From an uncultured Flavobacteriaceae bacterium (lineage in GTDB: Bacteria > Bacteroidota > Bacteroidia > Flavobacteriales > Flavobacteriaceae), in assembly GCA_913052585.1 (NCBI GenBank), contig CAJXEB010000006.1:1-63715 (forward strand): a stretch of DNA of 63,715 nt, in the 5' to 3' direction. Below the pieces are notes generated by a model that worked only from the letters and a program-made list of their open reading frames with translations, was not told where the DNA came from and searched no databases. The translations under genes were made by a program, and so were the position numbers. Numbering within the stretch: position 1 is the first letter of the stretch; the number at the start of each line of letters is the position of its first letter. Positions 7,916 to 17,579 of this stretch are shown in pieces.

Positions 7916-9299
7916 TTTGTAATGAAGAGTTTTGTGCGATTAATTTATTGGAAAGGTAATTAAATCGAATAAACAATAATATTCCAGAAGCGGTTAAGCC
8001 TGCTAATAATCCAATCCAAATTCCAGCACTTTTATAATCTGTATATAAACTTAAGTAATAGGAAATAGGAAAACCAATAACCCAATACGAAATAAAAGTC
8101 ATAATCGTTGGTATTTTAACGTCTTGCATTCCTCTTAAAGCTCCTAGAGCAACCACTTGTATGGTATCTGTAATTTGAAAAACGGCAGCGATCAACAATA
8201 ATTTAGAGGCGATGGTAATAACTTCATAATTATCAACCATTTTTGTTGGGTCATTTAAATCTAAATAAATTTTTGGAAGCATTCCGCTAAAAAGAAAAAA
8301 TAAAATTGCAAAAACGACACCCAATAAAGTAGCAATCATAAAAATTGAAAAAGCAATTCTTCGCAATTCAATATACCGTTTTAATCCTTTTTGATTTCCA
8401 ACTCTTATCATTGCAGTTACACTTAATCCCATAGCAACCATAAAAGTCATTGAGGACAGATTTAAAGCAATTTGATTAGCAGCTTGAGGGTTTTTACCCA
8501 AAATTCCTGAAAGCCAGATAGCAGCGGTAAAAATAGCAACCTCAAAAAACATTTGCATCGCAGAAGGAAAACCTAAGCTATACAGTTTTTTAATCATTTT
8601 TTTAGAAAGTGTGAAAATCTTAATATTTAAAACAAATGCTCTTGATTTATGATGTTGGGATAATAAATACCATAAGTAAATAACCATGACAACCCTCGCA
8701 ACCAGGGTGCCAATTGCAGCTCCTACAATTCCCATTTCTGGGAATCCAAATTTTCCAAATATGAATAAATAATTTAATACTATGTTGATTACATTCCCAA
8801 TTAAAGTAGCATACATAGGGTATTTGGTCATCGACATTCCATCACTAAATTGCTTGAATGCCTGAAAAATAACTAATGGAATCAAGGATACTGCTACTAA
8901 ATTTAAATAAGGTATTGCTAATTCAACTACTTCGGGAGGTTGTTTCATTAAATGCAGAATTGGTTCTGCTAAAAACACACCTAAAAACAAAAGGATACTT
9001 ATCACGCTACATAGAAAAAGGCCGTGTTTAAAAGTAGATTTTCCAACCTCAAAGTTTCCTTCCCCATCAGCTTCAGCGATTAAGGGTGTTATTGCCGTAG
9101 AAAAACCGATACCTAAAGACATAGCAATAAACATAAAACTATTTGCAAGGGATACTGCTGCAAGCTCTGCCGTACCTATTTGACCAACCATAATATTGTC
9201 TACAAACGCAACCATGGTATGGCCTAACATTCCTAAGATTACAGGGTATGATAGTTTTAAATTGTATTTAAATTCTTTTGTATAATCGGTTAATATCAA
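7908..9299 (-). CDS. MATE family efflux transporter
   Basis: The 463-aa protein has 12 predicted membrane helices in two homologous halves. The N-terminal half has the family sequence LSYPVILGMLGHTMVAFVDN and GTAELAAVSLANS. The C-terminal half has FQITDTIQVVALGALRGMQD. MATE proteins export cationic compounds using Na+ or H+ gradients, and the substrate here cannot be read from sequence. It is the first gene of an operon with lysoplasmalogenase, a small acidic protein and PAP2. Confidence 0.94.
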   Translation of the reverse strand: MILTDYTKEFKYNLKLSYPVILGMLGHTMVAFVDNIMVGQIGTAELAAVSLANSFMFIAMSLGIGFSTAITPLIAEADGEGNFEVGKSTFKHGLFLCSVISILLFLGVFLAEPILHLMKQPPEVVELAIPYLNLVAVSLIPLVIFQAFKQFSDGMSMTKYPMYATLIGNVINIVLNYLFIFGKFGFPEMGIVGAAIGTLVARVVMVIYLWYLLSQHHKSRAFVLNIKIFTLSKKMIKKLYSLGFPSAMQMFFEVAIFTAAIWLSGILGKNPQAANQIALNLSSMTFMVAMGLSVTAMIRVGNQKGLKRYIELRRIAFSIFMIATLLGVVFAILFFLFSGMLPKIYLDLNDPTKMVDNYEVITIASKLLLIAAVFQITDTIQVVALGALRGMQDVKIPTIMTFISYWVIGFPISYYLSLYTDYKSAGIWIGLLAGLTASGILLFIRFNYLSNKLIAQNSSLQNE

Positions 9300-9383
9300 T
9301 TAATTATATTTTGAGGGCTAAGGTAAAAAACACATTTAATAAAAAACAAAATGTTTGCTATTTTTAGAAAATAAAATCATGTA

Positions 9384-9706
9384 ATGAATTACGACGTTAC
9401 TACTATAGAAGAATATATTGCTCAATTATCTGAAGAACGAATTAATCCATTTAATAAATTAAACAAATAATTTTAGAAAATTTACCTGAAGGTTTTGAAG
9501 AAGGATTGGGTTATAGTATGCCTGCATATTATGTGCTTTTTACCATATGGGAATTTATAGCGATCTAAAATTATTAAATTGGTTCACTAAAGAATACCCT
9601 AAATACAAAAAAAATAGATATGGGTAAAAGTTGTATTCGGTTTAAAATAACGGATCAGATTCCTTATGATTTATTAGGTGAATTAGTTTCAAAAATAACG
9701 TCTTAA
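9384..9706 (+). pseudogene. DUF1801-family gene remnant (frameshifts plus internal deletion)
   Basis: Reading across frames gives MNYDVTTIEEYIAQLSEER, then a frame break near 9467, then ENLPEGFEEGLGYSMPAY. The conserved middle of the family is missing, and the sequence resumes at YHMGIYSDLKLLNWFTKEYP, breaks frame again near 9613, and ends with MGKSCIRF and DLLGELVSKIT. This is a DUF1801 protein with at least two small frameshifts and one deletion of tens of codons. It cannot make a normal protein. Confidence 0.85.
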
Positions 9707-9993
9707 AAATGGACTAACATTTATGAACAGAACATAAAAAAATAGAGGGTTTAAACTTTTAAAGCATATTCTTAACAAAACATTTTTTTTATAATGAAAC
9801 AAAAAATTAAGAATATTTTAATTAAATATTAAAACTAAATTATTGATTGCTTAGTTTAATTAAAGAATCTAATTATAGCAACCCTAATTACATTATTGTT
9901 TTTTTTGAATCTATTTTAAATAAAAATAAAATAAATATATGATTGGTTAATACCTATCATAATTAACAATACCGGAGAATAGTTACTTAGATT
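9707..9993. other. AT-rich gene-free stretch
   Basis: The region between the DUF1801 remnant and the AraC gene is very AT-rich. Apart from one hairpin at 9938-9961 I see no ORF, RNA gene or repeat. Confidence 0.6.
9938..9961 (-). terminator. Candidate terminator of the AraC-type gene
   Basis: The arms TATGATTGG and CCTATCATA pair with one mismatch around a 6-base loop. On the minus strand a T/A-rich run follows. The hairpin lies about 30 bases after the gene's stop. Confidence 0.4.
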
Positions 9994-11508
9994 TTACGCG
10001 CTTAATGAAGCTATATATTGGGAAGGTGTTTGAGAAAGTATCTTTTTAAAAGATTTATTAAAAGTTACCTTATTATTAAAACCTACCTCATAAGCAATAT
10101 CAATAATATTCATGTTTTTATGAATATCATTTTTAATAATTGATAATGCTTCTTCTATTCTGTATTTATTAATTAATTCGAAAAAGTTTAAATCGAAATG
10201 TTCATTAATGACTTGAGAAGTATTATGCCTATTTGTATCTAATTTTAAAGATAATATTTCTAGGCTAATATTATTTTGTCTATAAATCCTATCCTCTTCT
10301 AAAAGGTAAATTAATTTTTCTTTTAGATCTTTTGAAAAACTAAAAGTTAATCCAGATTTATTATACTTATTCTTAATTTCTTCAAAAAACCCTTGAGCGA
10401 ATAATGTAGGCGATAAATAAGCCATAGATCCAACATACAAAACCATTAAAGCCATTGCAATAATTTGTAAATGAAATAAAAATTCAATTCTAGGAATACT
10501 ATCAGAAGAAACGATAACACCATAAACACAATAAAAAACAACATATGAAGAAACTAAATATGCAATGCCTTTTAACCAATTGTACTTTTCTATTGAAATT
10601 TTATTATCATTTTTTACTTGTAATAAATAAATCTTCATTACTAAAATCGCATATATCAATAAGGATGAAAATTTGAATATGATTGTAAAATCATGGATTT
10701 TATCTAAAGACAAAGAGCTAACATCCAGCATGATTTTTAGTTTTTCTTCAGCTGAAATAAAATAATAAGGATAAACATTATAAATTATAATAGCCGTTGG
10801 AATAATATGTAATAAATCAATTTTTCTAAAAGAATAATTAAGTGCAATTTTTTTGTAATAAAAATAAATTAAGGGTCCATATAGTAATGAAAATGAAATA
10901 GATAATAAATAGGTATGTGGATAGCTATATCTAAGGTTTGTTAAAAAGAAAAATAAATCTAAAATAAAAATAGAGTGCATTAACACAAATAAACTTATTA
11001 GTAACGTAGAAGTATTATTGTTCTTGTTTTTTAAATTTAAAATTGCGAATATAAAAAACCCTATTAATGAGGTAAATAAATAGAATAAGTTTATTAAACT
11101 AAAGTTCACTTTATACTTTGATTGCAATTCTTTAAACTCTTGAAAATCTGCAATTTTTTCAAAAAAATCGTTATTTACAAAGCCTACATGAAATGAAGAT
11201 TTTATGAATTTTTCAATAAATATAGAAGCATTTTTCACATCTCCTTTTTGTGCATAGTCAATTGCTTTCGATCTAAAAGTTTGGACAGAATCATTTGAAA
11301 AAGATATTTGAGAAATATCTTTATTTATTGCAGCTGTATAAATTGACAACTCTTCATTATCAAATGAATGAAAATTACCTAAGTTGCTATCATTAAATTC
11401 TAGTAAACTTTCTTCGGCAAAAACATTGCTGAAATTTGAATTAAATACTAGAATCACTACAATAATAACAAACCTAAGTTCTATCAATATTTTAACTAGT
11501 GATCTCAA
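9994..11508 (-). CDS. Membrane-anchored AraC-family transcription regulator
   Basis: The 504-aa protein begins with a hydrophobic segment (about 10-30), followed by a periplasmic region of about 100 residues. Seven or eight membrane helices (about 135-375) come next, and the protein ends with a cytoplasmic AraC/XylS DNA-binding domain (about 395-500). That domain contains IDIAYEVGFNNKVTFNKSFKK and the PSQYI signature. The layout, a sensor fused directly to a HTH through the membrane, recurs in flavobacterial regulators. The signal and targets are unknown. Neighbouring genes do not reveal the regulon. Confidence 0.88.
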   Translation of the reverse strand: MRSLVKILIELRFVIIVVILVFNSNFSNVFAEESLLEFNDSNLGNFHSFDNEELSIYTAAINKDISQISFSNDSVQTFRSKAIDYAQKGDVKNASIFIEKFIKSSFHVGFVNNDFFEKIADFQEFKELQSKYKVNFSLINLFYLFTSLIGFFIFAILNLKNKNNNTSTLLISLFVLMHSIFILDLFFFLTNLRYSYPHTYLLSISFSLLYGPLIYFYYKKIALNYSFRKIDLLHIIPTAIIIYNVYPYYFISAEEKLKIMLDVSSLSLDKIHDFTIIFKFSSLLIYAILVMKIYLLQVKNDNKISIEKYNWLKGIAYLVSSYVVFYCVYGVIVSSDSIPRIEFLFHLQIIAMALMVLYVGSMAYLSPTLFAQGFFEEIKNKYNKSGLTFSFSKDLKEKLIYLLEEDRIYRQNNISLEILSLKLDTNRHNTSQVINEHFDLNFFELINKYRIEEALSIIKNDIHKNMNIIDIAYEVGFNNKVTFNKSFKKILSQTPSQYIASLSA

Positions 11509-11613
11509 TCTATTGTTAAATTTTAATAAATATACAATCCGATTGCCAATAAAAAAAGAAAACTGTGTGTCCCGATAAAAGTTTACCTCTGTATTTATGA
11601 AAGGCTTGCTTTG

Positions 11614-11660
11614 AAAAAAAGGCTTGTAAATTGAATAAACTCAATATAAATAAGCCTTTT
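11614..11660 (-). terminator. Terminator of the ppk2-M28 operon
   Basis: The arms AAAAGGCTT and AAGCCTTTT enclose a smaller inner stem (TTGA/TCAA). On the minus strand a run of seven T follows. It lies about 110 bases past the M28 stop codon. Confidence 0.65.
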
Positions 11661-11772
11661 AATACTATTGTTAAAGATTAATCAACTATCATTTTCTTCA
11701 AAATGAAACAGCTTAAATTAACTGCCATAAAACGTGTGATTAAAATAAACGATGCCGTAAATTGAGTGAAAA

Positions 11773-13167
11773 CTATTTTACATCATACTTATCCATCAAA
11801 TAAATAATACTTGTCATAGCTGCTGCACCTAATTCTAATTCACGCTTATTTACTTTGTCAAAAGTATCATTAGCAGCATGATGATAATCAAAATAACGTT
11901 GTGAGTCAGGTCTTAATCCTGCTAAAACAGTAGCCATTCCTTCTTTTTTTAATGGACCTATATCTGCTCCACTGCCTCCTTTTACAAACCTATTAATTAA
12001 ATAAGGTTCAAATAAAACATCCCAAGATTTAATTTGAGCAAAATTTGTGTCACTTACATCAAAAGAAAAACCTCTTGGAGTAAATCCACCAGAATCACTT
12101 TCTAAAGCAAATACATGTTGTTCGTTTTTTCTTTTTGCTTCTGCTGCATATTTATTCCCTCCTCTTAATCCATTTTCTTCATTCATAAACATGACTGCTC
12201 TTATCGTATGTTTTGGCTTATATCCAATTTTCTTCAAAATTCGTAATACTTCCATTGACTGTACACAACCTGCTCCGTCGTCGTGTGATCCATCTCCTAA
12301 ATCCCAAGAATCTAAATGACCTCCAACTACAATAAATTTATCTGGATTTTCACTTCCTGTAATTTCACCTATCACATTATAAGACTGAACATCTGGAAAA
12401 GTTCTACAATTCTGGTTAAAATAAAATAATAAATCGGGTTGCAATTTTAGTGTTACACTTAAATAATTTGCTCCATTTGTACTTATTGCACAAGCAGGAA
12501 TGCGAAGATTTTCTGGCGTGTCACCATAACTCATTGCTCCCGTATGAGGAAAGTCATCTTGTCGTAAACTCATAGATCTAACGATAACTCCTGCTGCTCC
12601 ATATTTTGCAGCTTCAGCAGCTCCAGAATACCGTTGACCAACTGCACCTCCATAAGCGCGCATAGTTTGAATTAAATCGTCTTGCATTGGCCGATTATAA
12701 AAAACAATTTTTCCTTCAATTTTTTCTCTACCTAAACCCTCTAATTCTTCAAAGCTTTTAACCTCAACAACTCCTGTTTTTAATCCCCCATAAGGAGTAG
12801 GTACAGATCCTCCTAATGCACAAATATCTGCCAATGAAGTTACTCCTGGAGATGTTTCGATATAAGAATATTCTTTTGCTCCTCTTGTCCATTTAGGAAC
12901 CATCACGGGTTGTAACCAAACTTTGTCAACTCCCAATGCTTCCATTTCTTCCTTAGTATAGGTAACTGCTAATTCTGCACCTAAAGATCCTGAAAGTCTA
13001 CTGCCAATATTATTAGACATATAATCTAGCCATTCATAACTAGCACCATCAGATAAAGAAGTATCGAATATTTGCTTTATTACCGTTGAATCTTCCTTAT
13101 TTACTTTTTGAGAAACCCCTGTAGTAGTAATAGAAATTAATAAAATTAATAATAATGATTTTTTCAT
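11773..13167 (-). CDS. Secreted M28-family metallopeptidase (carboxypeptidase Q-like)
   Basis: The 464-aa protein has a signal peptide (1-19). A PA-like insert lies at about 130-260. The zinc-binding peptidase core has GGHLDSWDLGDGSHDDGAG (first His and bridging Asp), MNEENGLRGG (catalytic Glu plus metal Glu), ALESDSGG (Asp) and the last His in DYHHAANDT. The layout matches plasma glutamate carboxypeptidase-like enzymes that trim peptides in the periplasm or outside. It follows ppk2 by 18 bases and probably shares its transcript. Confidence 0.92.
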   Translation of the reverse strand: MKKSLLLILLISITTTGVSQKVNKEDSTVIKQIFDTSLSDGASYEWLDYMSNNIGSRLSGSLGAELAVTYTKEEMEALGVDKVWLQPVMVPKWTRGAKEYSYIETSPGVTSLADICALGGSVPTPYGGLKTGVVEVKSFEELEGLGREKIEGKIVFYNRPMQDDLIQTMRAYGGAVGQRYSGAAEAAKYGAAGVIVRSMSLRQDDFPHTGAMSYGDTPENLRIPACAISTNGANYLSVTLKLQPDLLFYFNQNCRTFPDVQSYNVIGEITGSENPDKFIVVGGHLDSWDLGDGSHDDGAGCVQSMEVLRILKKIGYKPKHTIRAVMFMNEENGLRGGNKYAAEAKRKNEQHVFALESDSGGFTPRGFSFDVSDTNFAQIKSWDVLFEPYLINRFVKGGSGADIGPLKKEGMATVLAGLRPDSQRYFDYHHAANDTFDKVNKRELELGAAAMTSIIYLMDKYDVK

Positions 13168-13185
13168 ATGATGGTTTTAAGGTGG

Positions 13186-14064
13186 TTATTCGTTTTCTAG
13201 TTGTTTTTTATATTCTGTTATATTAGCTTCTATTTTAGGTGCCAATTCAGGTTCTCTAATATTTTTATATTTCTTTAACTCTTGAAGCAATATTGAAGCA
13301 ACAATAAATCTAGCTGCAGGTTTATTGTCTGCAGGAATAATGTACCAAGGAGCATGATTTTTCGAAGTTTGGTTGATAGCATCCTGATAACAATCCATAT
13401 AATGTTCCCAAAGCTTTCTTTCTTTTAAATCACCGGCTGAAAACTTCCAATTTTTATGAGGTAAGTCCAATCTCCTCAATAAACGTTTTTTTTGTTCCTC
13501 TTTTGAAAGATTCATATAAAACTTAAAGATTAGCGTCCCATTAGCTGCTAGTGTTTTTTCAAAAGCATTTATTTGATCGAAACGATTATTCCAAAAGGTT
13601 TCATCTACATCTTCAATAGTAGTAATACCAGGTAATTTTTCTCCTAAAATATAATTTGGATGAACTCGAGTCACCAAAACATTTTCATAATGTGTTCTAT
13701 TAAAGACTCCAAATTTACCTCTGGCAGGCAATGCTAAATAATGACGCCATAAAAAGTCATGATTTTTTTCTAGCTCTGTTGGAACTTTAAAGCTAATTAC
13801 ATCTACTCCACTTACATTAAAATCTTTAAAGACCTCTCTTATTAAACTGTCTTTACCAGAAGTATCCATACCCTGTAAACAAACTAAAACTGCATATTTA
13901 CCATGAGCAAAAAGGGTGTTTTGTAATTTTCCTAATTTTAATCTTTCCTTTTCTAGGTATTTCTCTAATTTTTTATCTGATTTACTAAAGTCCTCAAAGG
14001 TTTTGCTATCTCTAATAGAAAATGAATCTGCAACTTTATAATCTGATATCAAGATCTCTTTCAT
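13186..14064 (-). CDS. Polyphosphate kinase 2 family enzyme (PPK2)
   Basis: The 292-aa protein has a Walker A-like motif GMDTSGKDSLI near residue 66 and the PPK2 signature RTHYENVLVTRVHP near residue 123. The lid region EEQKKRLLRRLDLPHKNWKFS follows. It transfers phosphate between polyphosphate and nucleotides in the cytoplasm. The subclass (ADP versus AMP acceptor) cannot be set by eye. Leader element copy 2 lies directly upstream and the M28 gene follows 18 bases downstream. Confidence 0.9.
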   Translation of the reverse strand: MKEILISDYKVADSFSIRDSKTFEDFSKSDKKLEKYLEKERLKLGKLQNTLFAHGKYAVLVCLQGMDTSGKDSLIREVFKDFNVSGVDVISFKVPTELEKNHDFLWRHYLALPARGKFGVFNRTHYENVLVTRVHPNYILGEKLPGITTIEDVDETFWNNRFDQINAFEKTLAANGTLIFKFYMNLSKEEQKKRLLRRLDLPHKNWKFSAGDLKERKLWEHYMDCYQDAINQTSKNHAPWYIIPADNKPAARFIVASILLQELKKYKNIREPELAPKIEANITEYKKQLENE

Positions 14065-14146
14065 GTGCCTATGATTATTATTTTAATGGTTGCATGCTAT
14101 TCGCTTTTAGTCACCTTCTTGAGTGTGAAAAAACTGAACGTGCCAT
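14065..14146 (-). repeat. Leader element copy 2 (upstream of ppk2)
   Basis: The core at 14085-14114 reads GTGACTAAAAGCGAATAGCA on the minus strand, is more diverged than the others, and ends 21 bases before the ppk2 ATG. It begins with ATGGCACG at 14146, which opens an 11-codon reading frame (MARSVFSHSRR). It starts 11 bases after the sigma-54 regulator's stop. Confidence 0.65.
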
Positions 14147-14156
14147 TTTATAGATT

Positions 14157-15320
14157 TTATTTACTAGCAAATAAATTTACATCCTTTTCAGAAACCTCAT
14201 CTCCACCTAATATAATTAATCGTTCGACTACATTTCTAAGTTCTCTAATATTTCCAGTCCAATCATATTCTTGCAATAATAAAATTGCTTTTTTGGAGAA
14301 GTTTTTATAAGCAATACCTTGTTCTTCTGTGATTTTATTACTAAAATGTTCAATTAGTAAAGGAATATCATTTCTTCGATCATTTAATGCTGGAACTTCA
14401 ATTAATATCACAGCTAATCTATGAAACAAGTCTTCTCTAAAGTTTCCTTCTGCAATTTCCTTTTTTAAATTTTTATTTGTTGCTGCTAATACCCTAACAT
14501 TTACTTTAATATCTTGATCACTACCAACTCTGCTTATTTTATTTTCTTGAAGAGCCCTTAAAACTTTTGCTTGTGCAGATAGACTCATATCTCCTATTTC
14601 ATCTAAAAAAATAGTCCCGTTATTGGCTGCTTCAAATTTTCCAGCTCTATCTTTTATTGCTCCTGTAAAACTTCCTTTTCTATGACCAAACAACTCACTT
14701 TCAATCAACTCACTTGGTATTGCCGCGCAATTCACTTCTATTAAAGGGCCTTTAGATCGATCACTTTTTTCGTGGAGCCAATGAGCAACCAACTCTTTTC
14801 CAGTACCATTTGCTCCTGTAATTAATACTCTTGCTTCGCTTGGAGCTACTTTCTCTATCATTTCTTTAATATGAATAATAGAAGGAGACGCTCCTATCAT
14901 TTCATATTTCTTACTAACTTTTTTCTTTAGTCGCGTGTTTTCAACTACCAATTCTTTACTATCTAAAGCAATGCGAACTGTATTTAATAAACGATTTAAA
15001 TCTGGTGGTTTAGATATATAATCAAAAGCACCTAATCGCATAGCGTTTACTGCAGTATCTAAATCACCGTGACCAGATATCATAACAATTGGTATTTCTG
15101 GTTTTATTTTTTTTGAAGCTGTTAACACTTCAATACCATCCATTTTAGGCATTTTTATATCACATAAAACAAGGTCAAAGTCTTCATTTTTAATTAACTC
15201 AATTCCTTTTAGTCCATCTTCAGCTTCCGAAACTTTATAATTAGTGCTTTCTTCAGAAAGTATTTTAACCAATACTCTTCGTATTGCAGCTTCATCTTCT
15301 ATGATTAATATTTTTGACAT
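14157..15320 (-). CDS. NtrC-type sigma-54 response regulator lacking a DNA-binding domain
   Basis: The 387-aa protein has a receiver domain at 1-120 with phospho-acceptor Asp54 (LVLCDIKMPKMDG). A sigma-54 AAA+ ATPase domain lies at about 140-375 with Walker A GANGTGKE, the sigma-54 contact loop GSFTGA, Walker B IFLDEIGD and an arginine-finger region. It stops right after the C-terminal ATPase subdomain (RNVVERLIILGGDEV), so the usual Fis-type HTH of about 60 residues is absent. It should activate sigma-54 RNA polymerase on phosphorylation, probably without binding an enhancer itself. No partner histidine kinase is adjacent. It is the last gene of the ABC/MscS cluster. Confidence 0.93.
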   Translation of the reverse strand: MSKILIIEDEAAIRRVLVKILSEESTNYKVSEAEDGLKGIELIKNEDFDLVLCDIKMPKMDGIEVLTASKKIKPEIPIVMISGHGDLDTAVNAMRLGAFDYISKPPDLNRLLNTVRIALDSKELVVENTRLKKKVSKKYEMIGASPSIIHIKEMIEKVAPSEARVLITGANGTGKELVAHWLHEKSDRSKGPLIEVNCAAIPSELIESELFGHRKGSFTGAIKDRAGKFEAANNGTIFLDEIGDMSLSAQAKVLRALQENKISRVGSDQDIKVNVRVLAATNKNLKKEIAEGNFREDLFHRLAVILIEVPALNDRRNDIPLLIEHFSNKITEEQGIAYKNFSKKAILLLQEYDWTGNIRELRNVVERLIILGGDEVSEKDVNLFASK

Positions 15321-15346
15321 ATTTTTTTTAGTAAATGTAGAATTAA

Positions 15347-16264
15347 TTAAGATTTTTGATTGGTTTGATAAAGATGAACATCTCTTTGTGGAAAAGGGAT
15401 AGTGATGTTATTCTCTTTAAATATTTGATCAATTTTAAACCTTATTTCACTTTTTGTTCGTGGAGAGTTAAAGCTTTCATTAACGAATATATTTAAATTA
15501 AAAATTAATGCAGAATCTCCAAAATCATCAAAAGTTACAAACGCTTTTGGTCTTTTTAAAACATTGGAATGTGAACTTGCACAGGACAACAATAATTCCT
15601 CTACTTTTTTTGTATCACTTCCGTAAGCTACTCCAATTGTTATGGATTCTCTTGTTGTATTACCATTTTGAGTGAAATTATAGATGGAGTTTCTAATAAG
15701 TATATGATTTGGGATAATTATTATTTTATCATCTCTTGTAATAGCTCTAGTAGTACGTAGTTTAATTTCTATTACTTTACCTACTTTATCTTCTACTTCA
15801 ATAACATCACCCACTAATAAAGATTTATCTAAAATTATAAAGATTCCTCCAATTACATCCTGAAAAAGATCTTGAAGCGCTAATCCCAATCCAACTAATA
15901 GTGCAGCAGAAGCGGCTAAAACTGGTGTGATATTTATACCAGAATGGCTTAAAATAAAAAAGAATACAATTATGTAGGTGATATATGATATAAACCTAAA
16001 TATACTTATAAACTTATTTTTATCAGCTAAGTCTAATTTCCGAGTAACTAGTTTTCTTGTCCATTTAAGTATAAAATTTGCTATTAATAAAGAAAATAAC
16101 AAGGCTAAAATTAATCCTACTGTAATTTGAATTTTATGTTCCCCTTCGCCAAAATGAATTCCATAATCTAGAAATTTTTCTATATTACCCAATATATCTT
16201 CTTTTACAACTTCTTCAACACTAGTTGCAACCTTTTCTAACTTTCCAACTACCTTTTCCTGCAT
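15347..16264 (-). CDS. MscS-family mechanosensitive channel
   Basis: The 305-aa protein has three membrane helices (about 48-70, 88-108 and 113-135). The third contains the Ala/Gly-rich pore helix ASAALLVGLGLALQDLFQD. The beta domain follows with the GDVIEVEDKVGKV signature and the C-terminal alpha/beta domain. It opens under membrane tension to release osmolytes. It starts 2 bases after the ABC permease, so it is cotranscribed with the exporter, and the sigma-54 regulator follows 26 bases later. Confidence 0.92.
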   Translation of the reverse strand: MQEKVVGKLEKVATSVEEVVKEDILGNIEKFLDYGIHFGEGEHKIQITVGLILALLFSLLIANFILKWTRKLVTRKLDLADKNKFISIFRFISYITYIIVFFFILSHSGINITPVLAASAALLVGLGLALQDLFQDVIGGIFIILDKSLLVGDVIEVEDKVGKVIEIKLRTTRAITRDDKIIIIPNHILIRNSIYNFTQNGNTTRESITIGVAYGSDTKKVEELLLSCASSHSNVLKRPKAFVTFDDFGDSALIFNLNIFVNESFNSPRTKSEIRFKIDQIFKENNITIPFPQRDVHLYQTNQKS

Positions 16265-16266
16265 AA

Positions 16267-17571
16267 TTAATATTTAAGCCATTTAATGATTTCTCTATAG
16301 CTTGCTTTTTTACCATACATTAATATCCCTACTCTATATATCTTTGAAGCAAACCAAACAGTTGCCATAAAAGTAGCAAATAAAATCACTAAAGATAAAA
16401 TTTGTTGCCATAAAGGTACTCCAAATGGTATACGCATTAACATAACAACTGGTGATGTTAAAGGAATATATGAAAACACCTGTGATACAATACCGTGTGG
16501 ATTATCAATAACAGTGAAAAAACCAACATAAATCCCCAATATTAATGGCATTAAAATAGGCAACATAAACTGCTGTGTATCAGTTTCATTATCAACTGCT
16601 GCGCCTATGGCTGCATATAATGAGCTATAAAGTAAATACCCACCTATAAAAAAGAATATAAACATCATTATTAGATTAGAAATTGGCAAATTATTTATTT
16701 CTACTAATACATCTGTAATCATTTGTTGCGACTTAGAAGTTTCGCTTAAAAGTTCTTGTTGTTGAGAAGGTATTGCAGAAGGGTCAATTCCAAAAATAGA
16801 AGAAATTGCCGTACTCAAAACTAACATGATAACTATCCAAACAGCCAATTGAGTTATTCCTGCTAGGGTAGTTCCAAATATTTTTCCTAATAATAATTTA
16901 AAAGGTTTGACAGAAGATATAATAATCTCAATAATTCTGCTTGTCTTTTCTTCAATGACACTTCTCATTATCATATTACCGTAAATAATAATGAACATAA
17001 AGAGTAAATACCCTGCAATTCCTCCAAATATTAATTTTAAGAATGATCCTAATTTTGAAGTTTTCTTGCCCTCAAAGGTTTCAATTTTTGCGTCTATATT
17101 TATTTTTAATTCCTCAATCTGTTTGGCATCAATTCCAGATTCTTCCAATTTTAAAACATTTACTTTATCCTCTATTTTATTTTCAATACTTCTCATAATA
17201 CTTATGGAAGGAGAATCTTCTGAATAAAAGGTTATAGATTCTGAAAGATCATCTAACACTGATGCTTTTGGAATATATAAGAGCCCATATATTTGAGATG
17301 TTTCGGTTACTAATTTTGCTTGATTTAATGAAACATTTTCTAAGTGGGTATAATTTATAGTTTTAGAATCCTCAAAATAATTAGCAAACAAACCACTTTC
17401 GTCAAGAATATTTATGGTATTCACAGTTTCGTTATTTAATTGAGATAAATACGCCACTAGGGTAAAAATACCGACCATAATAATGGGGCTTAAAAAAGTC
17501 ATTATTATAAAAGACTTATTACGAACCTTATTTAAATATTCTCTTTTTATAATTAATTGTAAATGATTCAT
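16267..17571 (-). CDS. ABC exporter permease (NatB/YhaP-like)
   Basis: The 434-aa ABC-2 type permease has one N-terminal helix (about 22-42) and a large extracytoplasmic loop of about 140 residues. Five to six C-terminal helices (about 180-420) contain the conserved VIEEKTSRIIEIIISSVKPF segment. It pairs with the ATPase gene 8 bases upstream. The family includes Na+ exporters (NatAB) and drug/peptide exporters, and the substrate is not known. Confidence 0.9.
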   Translation of the reverse strand: MNHLQLIIKREYLNKVRNKSFIIMTFLSPIIMVGIFTLVAYLSQLNNETVNTINILDESGLFANYFEDSKTINYTHLENVSLNQAKLVTETSQIYGLLYIPKASVLDDLSESITFYSEDSPSISIMRSIENKIEDKVNVLKLEESGIDAKQIEELKINIDAKIETFEGKKTSKLGSFLKLIFGGIAGYLLFMFIIIYGNMIMRSVIEEKTSRIIEIIISSVKPFKLLLGKIFGTTLAGITQLAVWIVIMLVLSTAISSIFGIDPSAIPSQQQELLSETSKSQQMITDVLVEINNLPISNLIMMFIFFFIGGYLLYSSLYAAIGAAVDNETDTQQFMLPILMPLILGIYVGFFTVIDNPHGIVSQVFSYIPLTSPVVMLMRIPFGVPLWQQILSLVILFATFMATVWFASKIYRVGILMYGKKASYREIIKWLKY

Positions 17572-17579
17572 GAGGCTTC

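Noticed and set aside
14115-14150. Sigma-54 promoter at TGGCACG upstream of ppk2
   Set aside because: TGGCACG is present, but the required GC of the -12 element is absent at the correct spacing. The bases belong to leader element copy 2.
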